From contig CM026568.1 of the NCBI GenBank assembly GCA_015143295.1, positions 20,156,607 through 20,220,606 of the forward strand: a stretch of DNA of 64,000 nt, read 5' to 3'. Positions 1-11,670 of this stretch are shown here, piece by piece. Origin of the DNA: Tetracentron sinense. Taxonomy: Eukaryota; Streptophyta; Magnoliopsida; Trochodendrales; Trochodendraceae. A program made the position numbers and the translations under genes. How positions within the stretch are numbered: the first letter of the stretch is position 1; the number at the start of each line of letters is the position of its first letter. Below the pieces are notes generated by a model that was not told the DNA's origin, did not search any database, and was given only the letters and a program-made list of their open reading frames with translations.

Positions 1-1328
1 ATGCTAGCAAATTGAGGATTTTTTTTTAACAGAAATTTTCAAGTAACATATTAGGGATTTCTAATACAATCAGATTTCTTTTACAAAATAATTTTTTTTT
101 TAAAAATCCCCCAACCATGACATTAGATTCCATGAAGTTGATCCAAAATCCTGATACAATTGAAGAAGAAGAAGAAGAGGAGGAGGAGAATGGACTTGAT
201 GCGGGAGCTTCGACGGCGATGGAGATGCCGCCCTTCGACGGCGATGGAGAACCCCACAACAAGAGTGATCGACAAAGAAGGGGAACGATGATTTCTTAGG
301 TTTTCAACAGCTTGTTTGGGATTTATATGAAGGGATACCTTGATATTATAACAATTGTGTAAGGATAAAAGGGTCTAAAATGAAACAACATTTTTGTCGC
401 CGATCCTTTACTTTTTTAGACCCAAAAAAAAAGGAGCCCCTTCCCCCCCCCCCCCCCCTCTCTCTTTAAGAGGTTTTTCCTCTACTTCTAAAGTTTCTAG
501 ATGTCTAATAAGCATATTATCAAACACTCTTAAACCCAATAAGCAAGCTCTAATATGAAGAAAAGAGCTTTTTTTAAGAGTTGTCAAACGCCACCTAAGT
601 GGTTTTAACAAACGTACTATTTCAAATTAGAGGATTTTTTCAGACTGTTATCAAACGATCAAATTCTGAAAAATTTAAGAGCTTATTAAATTAGAGTAGA
701 GTTTCCAAACGGTCCCTTAAGTGATAGATAGGGTGAGAGAGGATTTCTTGGGAACATAAACAGATAGAGGTGATGAGAGAGTAAACTAAGGGAGGGAAGG
801 GGTTACGAATGGAGAGTGAGAGTTTTATTGGATTATGGGAATGGGAAAGTGGGGTGCATAAGAATAAATAAAAAGTTAAGAAGGTTTAATAAAATAGTAA
901 TTAGTGAAGAGAGAAAAATTCATATACACATAGAGTAAAGTTATTGGTTGAAGGGTGTGTCATGTGATACCAATTTGAAGAAAATAGATAGCAATGGAGT
1001 GTGCTAGGTGAATACCAATTCCTATATAGGAGTACTATAGATAGATTGATATTTCGGGTATGTTATTTCAGATTATGCATAGGAACTAATCGATAATATG
1101 TTGTTTTTCCTTTAAGTTGTAGGATAATCTATTTTAGGAATGCACAGAGGGCATGGGTAAATTCAAGACGAGCGTTGTAAGTTCATATAATTTCTACTCA
1201 GTTTTCGCAAACAAGTATGCAGTTCACTCATTGTGGAATTTTAAGAGGTATTAATTTGCACTACTGTGACCTTCTCTCAACTCAAAATTTGTGGAATTAC
1301 ATAAAGAAAAAAGCATATATAGTTCCCG
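1..1328. other. Intergenic sequence upstream of the MRS2-like exon
   Basis: I see no supportable gene here. Positions 160-195 are a GAA/GAG-rich stretch that produces short Glu-rich and Ser-rich reading frames on opposite strands; two copies of a 15-bp CATCGCCGTCGAAGG-like motif (read on the minus strand) lie next to it. A 19-nt C-run sits near 440-460. Positions 440-720 hold MITE-type sequence, listed separately. The stretch 720-1240 is AT-rich and featureless to me. Positions 1240-1328 could be the promoter and leader of the decayed MRS2-like gene. Confidence 0.5.
440..718. repeat. MITE-type repeat remnants with GTTTGG termini
   Basis: The stretch 465-583 is clearly similar, in opposite orientation, to the element at about 29,508-29,742: both contain GAGGTTTTTCCTCTACTT, a TTTCTAGAxGTCTAATAAGC-type block and a terminus reading GAGTT(G/A)(T/C)CAAACGCCA. 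A second terminus-like motif, GAGTTTCCAAACGGTCCC, closes the stretch near 715. The copies are diverged and I could not identify a clean target duplication, so the exact borders and the number of elements are uncertain. Confidence 0.5.
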
Positions 1329-1717
1329 ATGGAAGAACTACGTCCTCCGTTTCTTCCTTCTGATCTTCTTGAACCGGTCTCTTCTCATAACACAGCAAAT
1401 TGTGACTTAGACTTCTATAACTCAGATTAAGGACTACTGTTCGCATATGTTGTAATTGAGATTCCTATATCTTGTATATTGTAGTTATACAAGTGTCCTC
1501 GAAGAAAATTGTTTTTATTTGAAAATGAGAGTTAAAGATCAATCTTTTAATTTCTTTTAGTGATATTGATTTGCACCAAATTCTTAGTATTTTCTATGTT
1601 TTTCTTTATTTCTCACCTTCTGATATATGAGAAATGACTTCTTTTTTTTTAATAAAACCACTCAAAAGAAGTGAGGGGTTTGGTAGACCCCTACTAGTTT
1701 ATTAATAAGAAAAATAA

Positions 1718-1762
1718 ATTTGGGGGGGGGGGGACATAAAACCGTCCCCTACAAAGACTCAA

Positions 1763-1794
<32 letters not shown>

Positions 1795-1925
1795 CAATAA
1801 AACCTTACCCCTACAGAAAATCAAAAAAAAGGAGGGGGACATAAAACCTTACCCCTACAAAGACACACTAAAGAAAAAAGAAAAAGAAAAGGGGGGGCAT
1901 AAACCTTACCCCTACAAAGAAGACT
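1718..1925. repeat. G-tract minisatellite in the LINE 3' tail
   Basis: Four imperfect units, each containing G-run + (A)CATAAA(A)CC + (T)TACCCCTACA, repeat at about 45-60 bp intervals. The G-runs vary in length; the longest, at about 1768-1794, is an uninterrupted run of some 26 G. On the minus strand each unit reads as the TGTAGGGGTAAGGTTTTATG tail usual for plant LINE 3' ends, so the array is probably an amplified LINE tail. Confidence 0.75.
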
Positions 1926-1944
1926 GACCAACACACAGCATAAA

Positions 1945-4900
1945 TCAATCTCTGTTAGCTAATCTAACATTTTTAATACCAGCTTTATCAAGAGAAATAA
2001 AAGATCTGAGCCAAGAAGGCCTATCTTGATTAGAAAAAAATTCGCCTAAGATTTGAGAGTTGCAACCATGATTAGGAAGAAAATCAGCAACCATATTAGC
2101 TTCCCTAAAGATGTAGTTAAAAGAGGAGCAAATATTCATCAATTGATGAATCTTTTTATTCCAGTACCACACAGACCAAGGGTGACTAGAACCCTTCTAA
2201 GCTTCAACTACAGTTTTAGCTTCAGATTCAACATCCACTTGCAGGAATCCAAGCCTTTGACACAGAGAGAGACCATCCAAAAGAGCTCTAGATTCTGCCA
2301 CATAGTTAGAACAATTTCCATAAAAAGCATAGAAGCAGACTATCATCACCCTAGAATGATCTCAGATAATACCACCTTCTCCTGCTAATCCCGGATTGCC
2401 TTTGGAAGCACCATCCACATTAAGTTTAATTTTGTCCCGAGGAGGCCTAAGCCATTTGAAATAAGAAATAATGTTTCTGCGATGGACATTAGGGGGCATA
2501 AAATTTGTAATAGAAAGGTCCAATGTCTTTTTATTTGATAAGGATCCCAACTCAATCATCCATTTCTGAATTCTGGCATTAATCACAACACCAGGCTTAC
2601 GAACATCTTGAAAACTATGAGAACATCTTTCTTTCAGATCTCTCATATGATGATAAGGGGAAGCACTATAAGAACCTCATTATGACGTCTATCTGATGCT
2701 CTAAATCATCGCATAAGGAAACATTGAATGGTATCACTAGAATGAGGAAGAATAGTACAAAAAGTATCAAAATACCTCCATATCTCACTTGCAATATCAC
2801 TATGAAAAAGAAGATGAGATAAAGTTTTAATATTACCCTGAGAACAACAACTAGCTAAAGGAATGCCGACAGATTGAACCTTATAATCAATAGGAACAAC
2901 TCCATATATAACCTTCCAGCCAAAGATTTGAATTTTTTTTGGAATAAAATTATTCCAAACATACCTGGTCCAATCCTTCTGGGGAATAGAATATCTAAGA
3001 GACTCCCAAGCTAATTTAACAGAAAATTTACCTTTAGAACCTGAGTTCTAGATGAAAGTATCTTCTGAGTCAGAAGTAAAGTAACTTGCATCTCTAATAT
3101 TAGTCTTGAGGTAATTGGGTAAATAATCAGAAACAAGACTAAAATCTCATCTTCCATTTCCATCAAGCATATCCGAACTAAAAGGAAAAACATGAAGAAA
3201 GTTAGAAATATTAATTATAAGAGGATCATCTCCAAACCATCAGTCAAGCCAAAAGCTAATTTTAGTATCATCACCTATTAAAGCAGTTGAATTACAAACC
3301 ACATCTTTACAATATTTACTAATCTGAATCCAAGTTTTAGAAGAACCAATATGAGAGGAAGCATACCAAATATGATGAAATTGAAATTTAGATTTAAAGA
3401 ATTTAGCCCAAAGATTCTCAAATTGATAAAGATTTCAAGTTTGTTTTATTCTAAAAGCTAAAGAAAATTCATACATTTTCCTAATACCCAACCCTCCTTC
3501 CAACTGAGGAAGAGTACAAGAATTCAAATTAATTCAGTGACGGTTTTTGGAATCAATCATATTGTTCCAAAAAAATTTAGCCATAGATTTGTCAATGAGA
3601 GCAATTATAGCTTTAGGAACATGGATCCCAACTAACAGATGAGTAGGAATAGAGATAGAACATGCTTAATAAGAATGAGTCTACTCCCAGCAGAAAGAAA
3701 CTTACCTTTCTATCCCTCAATCTTTCTAAGAATTTTATCAACTAAAGGATTGAAAAAACATTTTTTTAATCTACCTTTGTAGAGAGGAACACCAAGATAG
3801 GTGAAAGGAAAATTCTTATTAGGGATCCCAACCCAATTAAACATATCTACAGTTCTAGCCCTAGGGATTTTGGAAGAGCAGTAAAAAGCACTTTTAGCTC
3901 GATTAATCAATTGGACCGAAAAAGCCTCATAAGAAGAAATAAAGTCAAAGATTTTTTTAATGTTATTTTTTTTACCATTACAAAAGATTAAGGTATCATC
4001 TGCAAAAAGAAGATGAGAGATCAGAACACCAGATCCTCCCATTTTATATTTCATAGAGAGGTTCTCAGAGATATTTTTTAGGCCCCTGCTAAAAACTTCC
4101 TCAGCCAAAATAAAAAGAGCAGGGGAGAGGGGATCGCCTTGATGAAAACCATGCGAACTCTGAAAAAAAAACCTGAAGATTGCCATTAATAATGATAGAA
4201 AAATACTGATTATACAGACAACCTCAAATTAATCTGATAACTTCATAATTGAAACCAATTTTATGAAGAATCGCAATAATGAAGTTGCATTCCATACGAT
4301 CATAAGCTTTGGACATATCAAGTTTGAAGATAATATTACCTCTCAGAGGATTCATATCAATATCCTGCACCATTGTCAGTAATATTTCTACCCTTAACAA
4401 AACCACTTTGCTTTTCAGAAATAATATTAGGCAATAAAGTACAAAGTCTATCAGACAGTAAGCGCGAAATGATCTTATAAAGAAAATTACAAAGGCTAAT
4501 GAGTCTGAAATAAAAAAAGGACACAGGAGAACTACATTTAGGAATTAGAGCAATAGCAGTAGCATTAATAGCTTTAGGGATATCAGCATAAACAAAAAAT
4601 GTAGTAATAGCTTTTAAGAAATCATCTTTAATGATAGTCCAACAAGAGTGATAAAAATGCCCCGAAAAACCATCTGAGCCAGGAGCACTATCTGCAGGCA
4701 TACTAAAAACAATTTTTTTGATTTCTTCAATGAAAGGAGAAAGAGAAATAGAATTATTATCATCATCCGAGATAAGACAAGAAATATGGTTAATAAGATT
4801 TGTCGCAACAATGCAATTTGAAGAGGATAATAAATCTTTTAAAAAAAAAGACAGCAACATTTCCAATATCCTCTTTAGATTCCAACCAATTACCTTGAGA

Positions 4901-5938
4901 ATCTTGAATCGAAGAACTGTTATTCTTCCCCCTTCTAGAGTTTGAAACCATATAAAAAAATCTAGTATCATTATCCCCTTCTTGAAGCCATTTAATTTTG
5001 GATTTTTGTCACCAGGATATCTCTTCTTGCAACAAAACAGGTTGCATAAGATTGTTTAGAAGATCTACTTTCCTTCTACCCTAAGAATGAAGAATATCTT
5101 CCTCAAGACTGCTAATTTGAAGATCAATGTCTTTAATTTTTTGAAAGATATTACCAAAGACATTCTTATTCCAATTTTTTAGAGAAATCTTAAGTCTTTT
5201 AAGCTTTAAGAAGAAAGACATAAGAGGGTTAGCAGCAATAGGAATATCCCAAGATTCAGAAACCACTCTAAGAAAATCAGGATGATGAATCCACATATGT
5301 TGGAATTTAAACGAGGAAGGACTCCTATCATTATCTTTACCAAAAGCAAAAAGAAGAGGAGAGTGGTCAGAAGCTAACCTGGTTAAATGAGAAACAGAAG
5401 TACGAGAGAAATTAGAGCTCCATTCAGAGCTTAAAAGAACACGATCTAAACGGGCATATATACAATTTGAACATTCCTAATTGTTGCACCACGTGAATTT
5501 ATTTCCAATATACCCAGCATCCAGCATTCCCAAACCATTAATCATATTATTAAACTCAGTAAGGGATTCAATATTAACATCCCTCCCTCTCATCTTTTCA
5601 TCAGTACTAGCAATAGCATTGATGTCTTCCCCAATAAAATAAAAAGGCCTGCAAAAGAAGAGAAATAGGCACAGAGATCCATCCAGAGAGAGATACGCTC
5701 CCTACTAGTGCATTTAACATAAATAAAAGCACATCGGATAGGGATAATACCTGTATTAGTGACATCCACAACAATCATTTGATCAGATGAAGATAGCCAA
5801 ATTTTAGGGTGAGAAAGGTGAGAATCAAGATGGTTATCCATTCCAATAAAAGAACAGACTTCATGGATAGAATCAAAATTCTTTTTGGGTTCCATGATAG
5901 CAGAAAACATAATATTATTAGAAGAAATTAAATGCTTG
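1945..5938 (-). pseudogene. LINE ORF2 remnant: endonuclease, reverse transcriptase, RNase H
   Basis: The coding region is split over several frames. Endonuclease-like sequence lies at 5590-5938. Reverse transcriptase N-terminal blocks are at 4357-4971 (SAPGSDGFSGHFYH, ALIPKC, ISRLLSDRL, EKQSGFVKGRNITDN) and 4224-4406 (IIFKLDMSKAYDRMECNFI). The catalytic block FADDTLIFCNGKK and the FTYLGVPLYKGR motif are at 3710-4186. Ribonuclease H is at 1945-2646 (KLNVDGASKGNPG and the downstream FREANMVADFL). This domain order, with a C-terminal RNase H, is typical of plant L1-like LINEs. Multiple stops and frameshifts rule out activity. Confidence 0.85.
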
Positions 5939-7526
5939 AGTCTAGTCTTAGAAGTTATTTTGGAGAAATGACTATGCCCTCATTCCTATATAAGAAAGAG
6001 TGGTTCCTAGAATTTTCAATTTGTTTTAAATAGATTCTGCTTGTAAAGCTTACAACTTTTACTGATTCGATTCAGATAACCTGCCTTACTTGGACAAATC
6101 TTGATTTGTACACTTTTCACATTTTCAGCTATTATTTTTATAATATTTATACAACTTTAGTTTGCATACATTGGTTTTTTTACAGCTGTTTATATTCATA
6201 CAATCATAGATCTTTCAAGCTTAAAAAAGAAGTGGGAGGACTATCAGGTTTCCACTCAGACCTTGTTTTACATCAATGATGCTTGATCTTGAGCCAGTAT
6301 AAATCAACTAGCATATAAGTTTATATTATTAGTTAACATAACTTGAACGTTCAAAACACCATACATGGTACTCTACCATCCATTCTACTTTCATCTTTTG
6401 GTTTTACAGGTAACAGAACTAGAAATGGAGATATATCCAGTGCTAGATGAACTGGCATCATCCTTTAGCACTCTCAATCTAGAACATGTCCGTAGACTCA
6501 AAGGCCAGCTTCTCGCCTTGACTCGCCGAGTTCAGAAGGTACAATAAGCAAGCCCCATCATCTCTACCAATTTATCTTTTAGCTACTACTTGTTTCCTCC
6601 ACCTATTAGCTTTTAGTTCGGGTTTCAGGTCTGCGGTGAAATAGAACATCGCATGAATGATGATCGGGACATGGCTGAGATGTACCTTATGGAGAAGAAA
6701 AAGAGAATGGAGGCTTATTCATCAAGTGACCGATGTTTCCTGTGTAATAGTTCATCGAGGGTAGGAGTGATGCCGAAATCTGCACCAATTTCACCTGTGG
6801 GTTCAATCAGCGGCATATATCAACTGCAAAGGGTTTTGAGCACTGTTTTGAGCTCAAGCAAACATGGGAACTTAATGGGTTCATCTAATAACGGGCAAAA
6901 CATCAAAGAGCTTGAAATGTTGCTCGAAGCATATTTTGTTGTCACTCAGCAACTTGTTATCAGTAAGAGATGGTGTTCTTCTTTCTTGGAAAAATATATT
7001 TGAACCTTTTTTCTTTTTTGGAACTAATGTGCCACTTATATCGACTAGGATAATGCTACACACTGTATGGAAGAATTGCAGTGCTACTGTGCTATACTAT
7101 GATACTGAAGAATTTCAAATTCTTTATTGGTGTTACAGCTCAAAGAATACATAGATGATACTGAAGATTTAATCCACATTAAACTTGTGAGATATGATTC
7201 CCCTTCCTTGTCCATTGATAATTTTGTAATCTCTGCTTTAACATTTTGAAGGGCTTTAATCCGTTTTCTAAATCCCCTTTTTGGGCATAAACAGGGTAAT
7301 GTTCAGAACCAGCTGATACAATTTGAGTTGCTTCTCACGGCAGCTACATTCGTGGCTACAATTTTTGCGGTTGTGACGGGAATTTTCGGGATGAATTTCC
7401 AAGACAAAATTCTTGACTATCCATCTGCCTTCAACTGGGTCCTTATTATAATCGGATTCACATGTGGGAGTTATATACTTCTCTTTATTGTTGTATTTCA
7501 GATACAAGAGAGTTCTGCCTTTCTAA

Positions 7527-9900
7527 TGTGCAAACAGATCCAGGGAAGATGAATAGGAAGATCTTACAGAGTGTAATCCATAAGTTAAGTTCATCTCATG
7601 AACATATTATGAAAGATGGATTTGCAGGACTAGAAGCCCCTCAGAGTCGCTCAAGGATACCAACCAAAGAATACTGCTTCCAAAGAGGTGATCTTTTCCC
7701 TCCCAAGAACTGAAGGACGGAACGTGTCAACGAGTGGAGTTGTAGAAACAAGTCATCACTACCACACCACTTGAACCACTTACATCTCTCTCTCTCTCTC
7801 ATTTTGGACAAAGAAGTGCCAAAATAGAAAACAAAAATAGAAGAAGGATCCATTTTCAGGGTAGCACCTCCATAAAAATCTGTATTTTTCTCCTGCAGCC
7901 GAACTTTTAAGTCCCATAGCAACATTACCAAAGTAACAGGACATAATGCCTAAGGCCAACACTAAAGCACCACCATTGGAATAAGGGGGTGCTTTGGGTA
8001 CAGGAATGGGAGGATCTCAATAGTGGACAAGGTAAGGCAGGTCCAAATGTTCAGAAATTCATTCTGCATTCTTGCACCCGAACATTACTATAATCTACCA
8101 GGATCCTACTAGTACACAACCAACTCAAACATGTACCAATTAAGTATTCATGCAATTGCTATGGTGATTCAATATCATGTACCAACATTGTTCCTAGTGT
8201 TTAGTGGTTCCTCCTGCAATTCTCACTCGCGAATATAAGTATATAGCATAATGAGTTGAACAGGTGACCTCATGGTTGCGGTGCAGTATGCCAACAAGCT
8301 GGATTTCAGGCTCGAACCTTAGATTAAGATGAGGGGACAGTGAGAATCGAACTGACCTCCTCTCAAACATGCTAACCAATTAACTAAGACACTTTTGGTG
8401 TGATGCAAATAATTGCGAACAGACCAATTATATATGTTGTTATTCTTGGAAGATTGCACAAAAACAATGAAGATAATTTGGGCTCTTAACATCTTTGATT
8501 TTCTAAACAATTTTAAGTTGCCAAATCTCAATCCATGGAATTTATACTCCTATGAGTTAATCATGATCATTGATTAAATTTCTACAAAGGAAAATATATC
8601 TCTTATAAGGAAAAACTTTTTTTTTGTTTTTGACATATTGTAGATTTTTATGGTACAATGAATAATTTTCTTGGACTGCATCTACTATACAGCCTCTGAC
8701 TTTTCATCAAGGAATAATATAGTATTTTAGAGGAAACTCCAGCAATGGTTAGTTTTTTATCAGCTTTGTCAACACAATGGCTGTTTTGTATTGTCTTCGT
8801 AAATTTAAGGTTATTTGTACTATAAATGCTTTTCTTTAATTTGTTGTTGCACCTAGGTTTACAATGAAAGATGTTAATAGGTACTAATCCTAATCAGATG
8901 CCAAAACCATGGTTTAGTTTTGTAGGTGTTGGGAAGGTGAGAGAAAGTAATGCCAAATTATAATTGAGTTTGAGACTTCAGCAATGTCTTTAAATCTGAC
9001 GAATAACTGAGCTGAAGTGCTGAACTGCTGAAGTAATTCTTCATTTTACCAAAGTTTTCTTATTTGACATTTAAGCTATGTTTTTCAACTTAACTCGAAC
9101 GCTATGATGTACCAATTAGATTTAGAACAAAATCAATCTTAATTCACATATACAACAATATGGGAAATCTGATCAAAGCTAAGCAAATCAAAATTCAATA
9201 TAGTTGAGATTAATTCTTCAACCTCGAAATTGAACTTAGATCATAACTGTACATTATAACAAAAAAAATTAAAGAAAATATAATAATTGATCCTATGTTC
9301 TTAAAAATCAAAATTCAAATAGTATATTGACTTTCGAGAAACTTTTTTCTCTGTGCATACTTGTTACCGTCATAATTCCTAGCCACTCGACCTGGAGGCC
9401 TATATGATTTTTGCTTCCTTGACCTCAGAGTACCTGGTGGAAATAAAAGAAAGGCAACAAGAAGAAAAATATTTCGAAACTGAAAGATTGTAACAACAGC
9501 TGCTTGATTCCTTGTAGTAAGAATCATTCATTTAGTGTACTCCCTGATACAATTTCTCCACTGCTCCCTCTTTCCAACCTCATCACCAACTAGAATGCCT
9601 AGTTGTTTCTATTGCTACCACCTAGTCTATTATCTTTCCTTCTCTAGCCCAATCAATTTTATTATTATTGGAGGATCTTTCCCATTTTATATCTTCACTC
9701 AGTCAAAGTTGGACAACAAAAGACCTCATAAAGAGCTACAGGCCCAACCTGAAGTTTCTATGAAGATAATCTTTCAACTTGTTGTTTTGATAACAGGTTT
9801 GATCATTAACAATAACAGTAAGAAGCACAAGAACAATAGATGAAGAAAGTGAAGTTAATAAAATGTAGAAGAGAAGCAACAAAGGAACATGGATTCAGTA
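7527..9900. other. Intergenic region between MRS2-like pseudogene and presenilin
   Basis: No gene is supported. A short CT microsatellite lies at about 7785-7801. Positions 8194-8405 look like a minus-strand tRNA-derived SINE remnant, listed separately. The rest is AT-rich single-copy-looking sequence with only short accidental reading frames. The 3'UTR of the minus-strand presenilin gene should occupy part of 9700-9950. Confidence 0.5.
8194..8402 (-). repeat. tRNA-derived SINE-like remnant
   Basis: On the minus strand, the stretch starting near 8400 reads GTCTTAGTTAATTGGTTAGC, which resembles a tRNA A-box region, followed about 30 bp later by AGTTCGATTCTCAC, a good match to the pol III B-box. 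Downstream is more tRNA-unrelated body. I see no clear poly(A) or target duplication, so this may be a fragment. Confidence 0.45.
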
Positions 9901-9950
9901 AAAATACATTCTTTTGCAAGCACAAAGCTCAATAAAAATACATTTTAATT

Positions 9951-11264
9951 CTAAAACATCAATAGGTTGACTGAACATTGTACAACAAAAACTTCTAGCA
10001 AGAACCGAGTTAAGAAATAAAACAGAACACCAAGTAATACCGACACAGGTAGGGCCGGCAAGGCCTTCTGATAAACTGCTAGAAGCATTAGAGTGATACC
10101 AAGACCAGCTATGATGGCAAGATAACAAGCATAAACTGTCATAAAATCATACATTGCCGCCCTGCCGACTAACACACTGTAGAAGATAAAGTCGCCCAGC
10201 CCCAGCTTAATTGCACCAGACGAACCCAACCCAATTCCCTCAACCCAACTTTCACTTGAAGCAGCTTCTTCTTGTCCATCTCTCCAAGCACCATCTCTTT
10301 CTACTTGCCGCTCAATCAAAGGGGCCGTTAGCTCAGGAACCCCTTCCTCCAAAAGCCGACCCTCTTCCGCAATAACCAACCTCGTCTCATTTTGGCCACT
10401 CCCAACAGATAAAAAGGTTCCAGGGGTCGAATGTGAATCCGAAATGAAATTGGGATTCTGACTGGAATTAGATTCAGAATTTGAATTCTCACTCATAGCA
10501 CCCCCAACAGCCCTCTTTTCTCTCCACAACCTCCTCTCTACTACACCTCGCCTCGGACCTGAGTCCTGATAAGTAACAGGCCGCGCCTCATAAACCAAAG
10601 CCGGGATGTCCTCATCCCTGGACATAGCAAGCTCTACCAAGAGCCTCAATGGCCCACCGGGCAACAAAACAGCAGCAATATCATACAATGCCATGGCAAC
10701 CAAAAGTACCCAAGTAGTCCATTCAGGCAGAAAGGTAAACCAGTAAGCAGTCAATATCCCAATAACAACCATATACCCTTGTCTGATCAAAATCGGCATA
10801 TTTGAAATGAAAATAGACATAACCCCAACAACAGTGAAATTAAACAAAATCACAAGAAATGTGAAACAATCGATAGGGAAACTGAAATCCCTGATCAAGA
10901 ACAAAGCAACCTCGCCACCCATGAATCCCAAAACAACACAAGCGGAGAAACCCATGTAAATTTTGAGAAATCTAGTGCATCTGATGTAGAAAAGGAAGAC
11001 CAAAATGAAAGTAACTACAGTCACCACAGCTACAAATGCTAGAGAATACAAGAGGGCACCTGTGAACTTGGTCCAGATTGAATCAGAGGTGTTCTCATCA
11101 TAAACTATGGTGGCTATGGTTGTGAGAGTTGATGAAGAGCTGTTATTGAGGATACTAACCAGGAGAACTACCAAGAACATGCAGGTTGAGACTGGAGCTA
11201 TGATTCTGATGATTTCTTCACCAAGAGATTCAAGGACGCTTGTGGGTTTTCGATTTTCGTCCAT
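9951..11264 (-). CDS. Presenilin-like aspartyl protease
   Basis: Presenilin is the catalytic subunit of gamma-secretase, cleaving type I membrane proteins inside endomembranes; plant copies have poorly defined substrates. The single uninterrupted frame is 437 aa. It has a run of hydrophobic helices from residue 20 to about 205 and a second set from 352 to 437. The two catalytic aspartates are visible: D195 in the ALYDIAAVL context (YD motif) and D358 in GLGDFIF, followed by the PALP signature at 403-406. Between them (about 215-350) lies a hydrophilic, Ser/Asn/Glu-rich loop, the usual site of endoproteolysis. Start: ATG at 11264 gives MDENRKPTSVLESLGEEI, matching plant presenilin N-termini. 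It has no introns, as I recall for Arabidopsis presenilins. It shares a short upstream region with the divergent RNA-binding protein gene. No lesions are seen. Confidence 0.96.
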   Translation of the reverse strand: MDENRKPTSVLESLGEEIIRIIAPVSTCMFLVVLLVSILNNSSSSTLTTIATIVYDENTSDSIWTKFTGALLYSLAFVAVVTVVTFILVFLFYIRCTRFLKIYMGFSACVVLGFMGGEVALFLIRDFSFPIDCFTFLVILFNFTVVGVMSIFISNMPILIRQGYMVVIGILTAYWFTFLPEWTTWVLLVAMALYDIAAVLLPGGPLRLLVELAMSRDEDIPALVYEARPVTYQDSGPRRGVVERRLWREKRAVGGAMSENSNSESNSSQNPNFISDSHSTPGTFLSVGSGQNETRLVIAEEGRLLEEGVPELTAPLIERQVERDGAWRDGQEEAASSESWVEGIGLGSSGAIKLGLGDFIFYSVLVGRAAMYDFMTVYACYLAIIAGLGITLMLLAVYQKALPALPVSVLLGVLFYFLTRFLLEVFVVQCSVNLLMF

Positions 11265-11610
11265 TGGGGTTTCAATTTTTTGATCAAATTTGGTGGGGTT
11301 TTGAGATTTGGTGCTGGTTTCGAAAGAAAGCTAGGTCGGGAAAATTTGCAAATTGCAAGTCAGATCTTTGTTCACATATTCATGCTTTAATAACAAAAAT
11401 TGTAACTCGTGACTCACTGTGTTAACTCGTGACTCAATGTGTTAACTCAAGCCTATATTCAAGCTCAAAATTCCTGCAAGTGCCCTAATAATATCTTCGA
11501 ATCAGACCACCGTCGTCATTTTCATCCAACGGTTTTGCCCAGTCCAAATGAAATCCGATGGACAAGATTTATTCTTGCAGTATATATATACCTCCCACCT
11601 AAACCCTCTT
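11265..11610. promoter_or_regulatory. Shared divergent promoter: presenilin (-) and RNA-binding protein (+)
   Basis: Only about 350 bp separate the presenilin start codon from the inferred leader of the plus-strand gene. A plus-strand TATA-like TATATATATA lies at about 11,580-11,590, roughly 20-30 bp before the inferred leader exon, and AAACCCT (telo-box-like, common in translation and RNA-processing gene promoters) follows at about 11,600. I could not pick out a clear TATA box on the minus strand. Confidence 0.5.
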
Positions 11611-11670
11611 GGATCAAACAAGGGTTTTTGTCACAAGGAAGAAGAGATTTTGTGAGCGAACCTCGCGAAG
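11605..11670 (+). other. Probable 5'UTR exon of the glycine-rich RNA-binding protein gene
   Basis: The stretch after the TATA-like box ends CCTCGCGAAG at 11,670 followed by GTATGC, a good donor. It contains no start codon. The matching acceptor, GTTTTAG at 12,921-12,927, lies 10 nt before the coding ATG. This implies a first intron at 11,671-12,927 with the whole first exon untranslated. I see no gene in the intron. The transcription start is inferred. Confidence 0.6.

Larger units (their letters stand above)
1640..5962 (-). mobile_element. 5'-truncated LINE (L1-like non-LTR retrotransposon)
   Basis: The element reads on the minus strand and is flanked by an 11-bp target duplication, GAGAAATGACT, at 1629-1639 and 5963-5973. 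Its 3' end (low coordinates) has an A-run, seen as T's at about 1642-1650, preceded by a tail containing GTAGGGGTAAGG units. The 5' end starts inside the endonuclease region; no ORF1 is present, consistent with the 5' truncation normal for target-primed insertion. Broken pieces of ORF2 follow in order: endonuclease, reverse transcriptase, a CCHC-type region and RNase H. It sits within the MRS2-like pseudogene, in what would have been an intron or deleted segment. Confidence 0.88.
1329..7526 (+). pseudogene. MRS2-5: MRS2-5-like (CorA-type) magnesium channel pseudogene
   Basis: Intact members of this family form Mg2+ channels in plant membranes with a GMN motif between two C-terminal helices. 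Exon 1 at 1329-1427 reads MEELRPPFLPSDLLEPVSSH and resembles the N-terminus of MRS2-5 proteins, but runs into TAA at 1428. Later exons are 6410-6538 (ELEMEIYPVLDEL), 6629-6962 (DMAEMYLMEKK and KELEMLLEAYFVV), 7139-7186 (LKEYIDDTEDLIHIKL) and 7295-7526 (QLIQFELLLTAATF, GIFGMNF). The central exons coding the cytoplasmic domain (RERAIV..ITAEEV region) are not recognisable. Exon 6629-6962 is 11 nt short after FVV, shifting the frame before the next exon. Near 7495 another frameshift occurs: the expected C-terminus FRYKRVLPF followed by TAA at 7524-7526 lies in a different frame. A LINE occupies 1640-5962. Missing exons plus two frameshifts make this a pseudogene. The assignment to MRS2-5 is from remembered family sequence. 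Confidence 0.85.
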
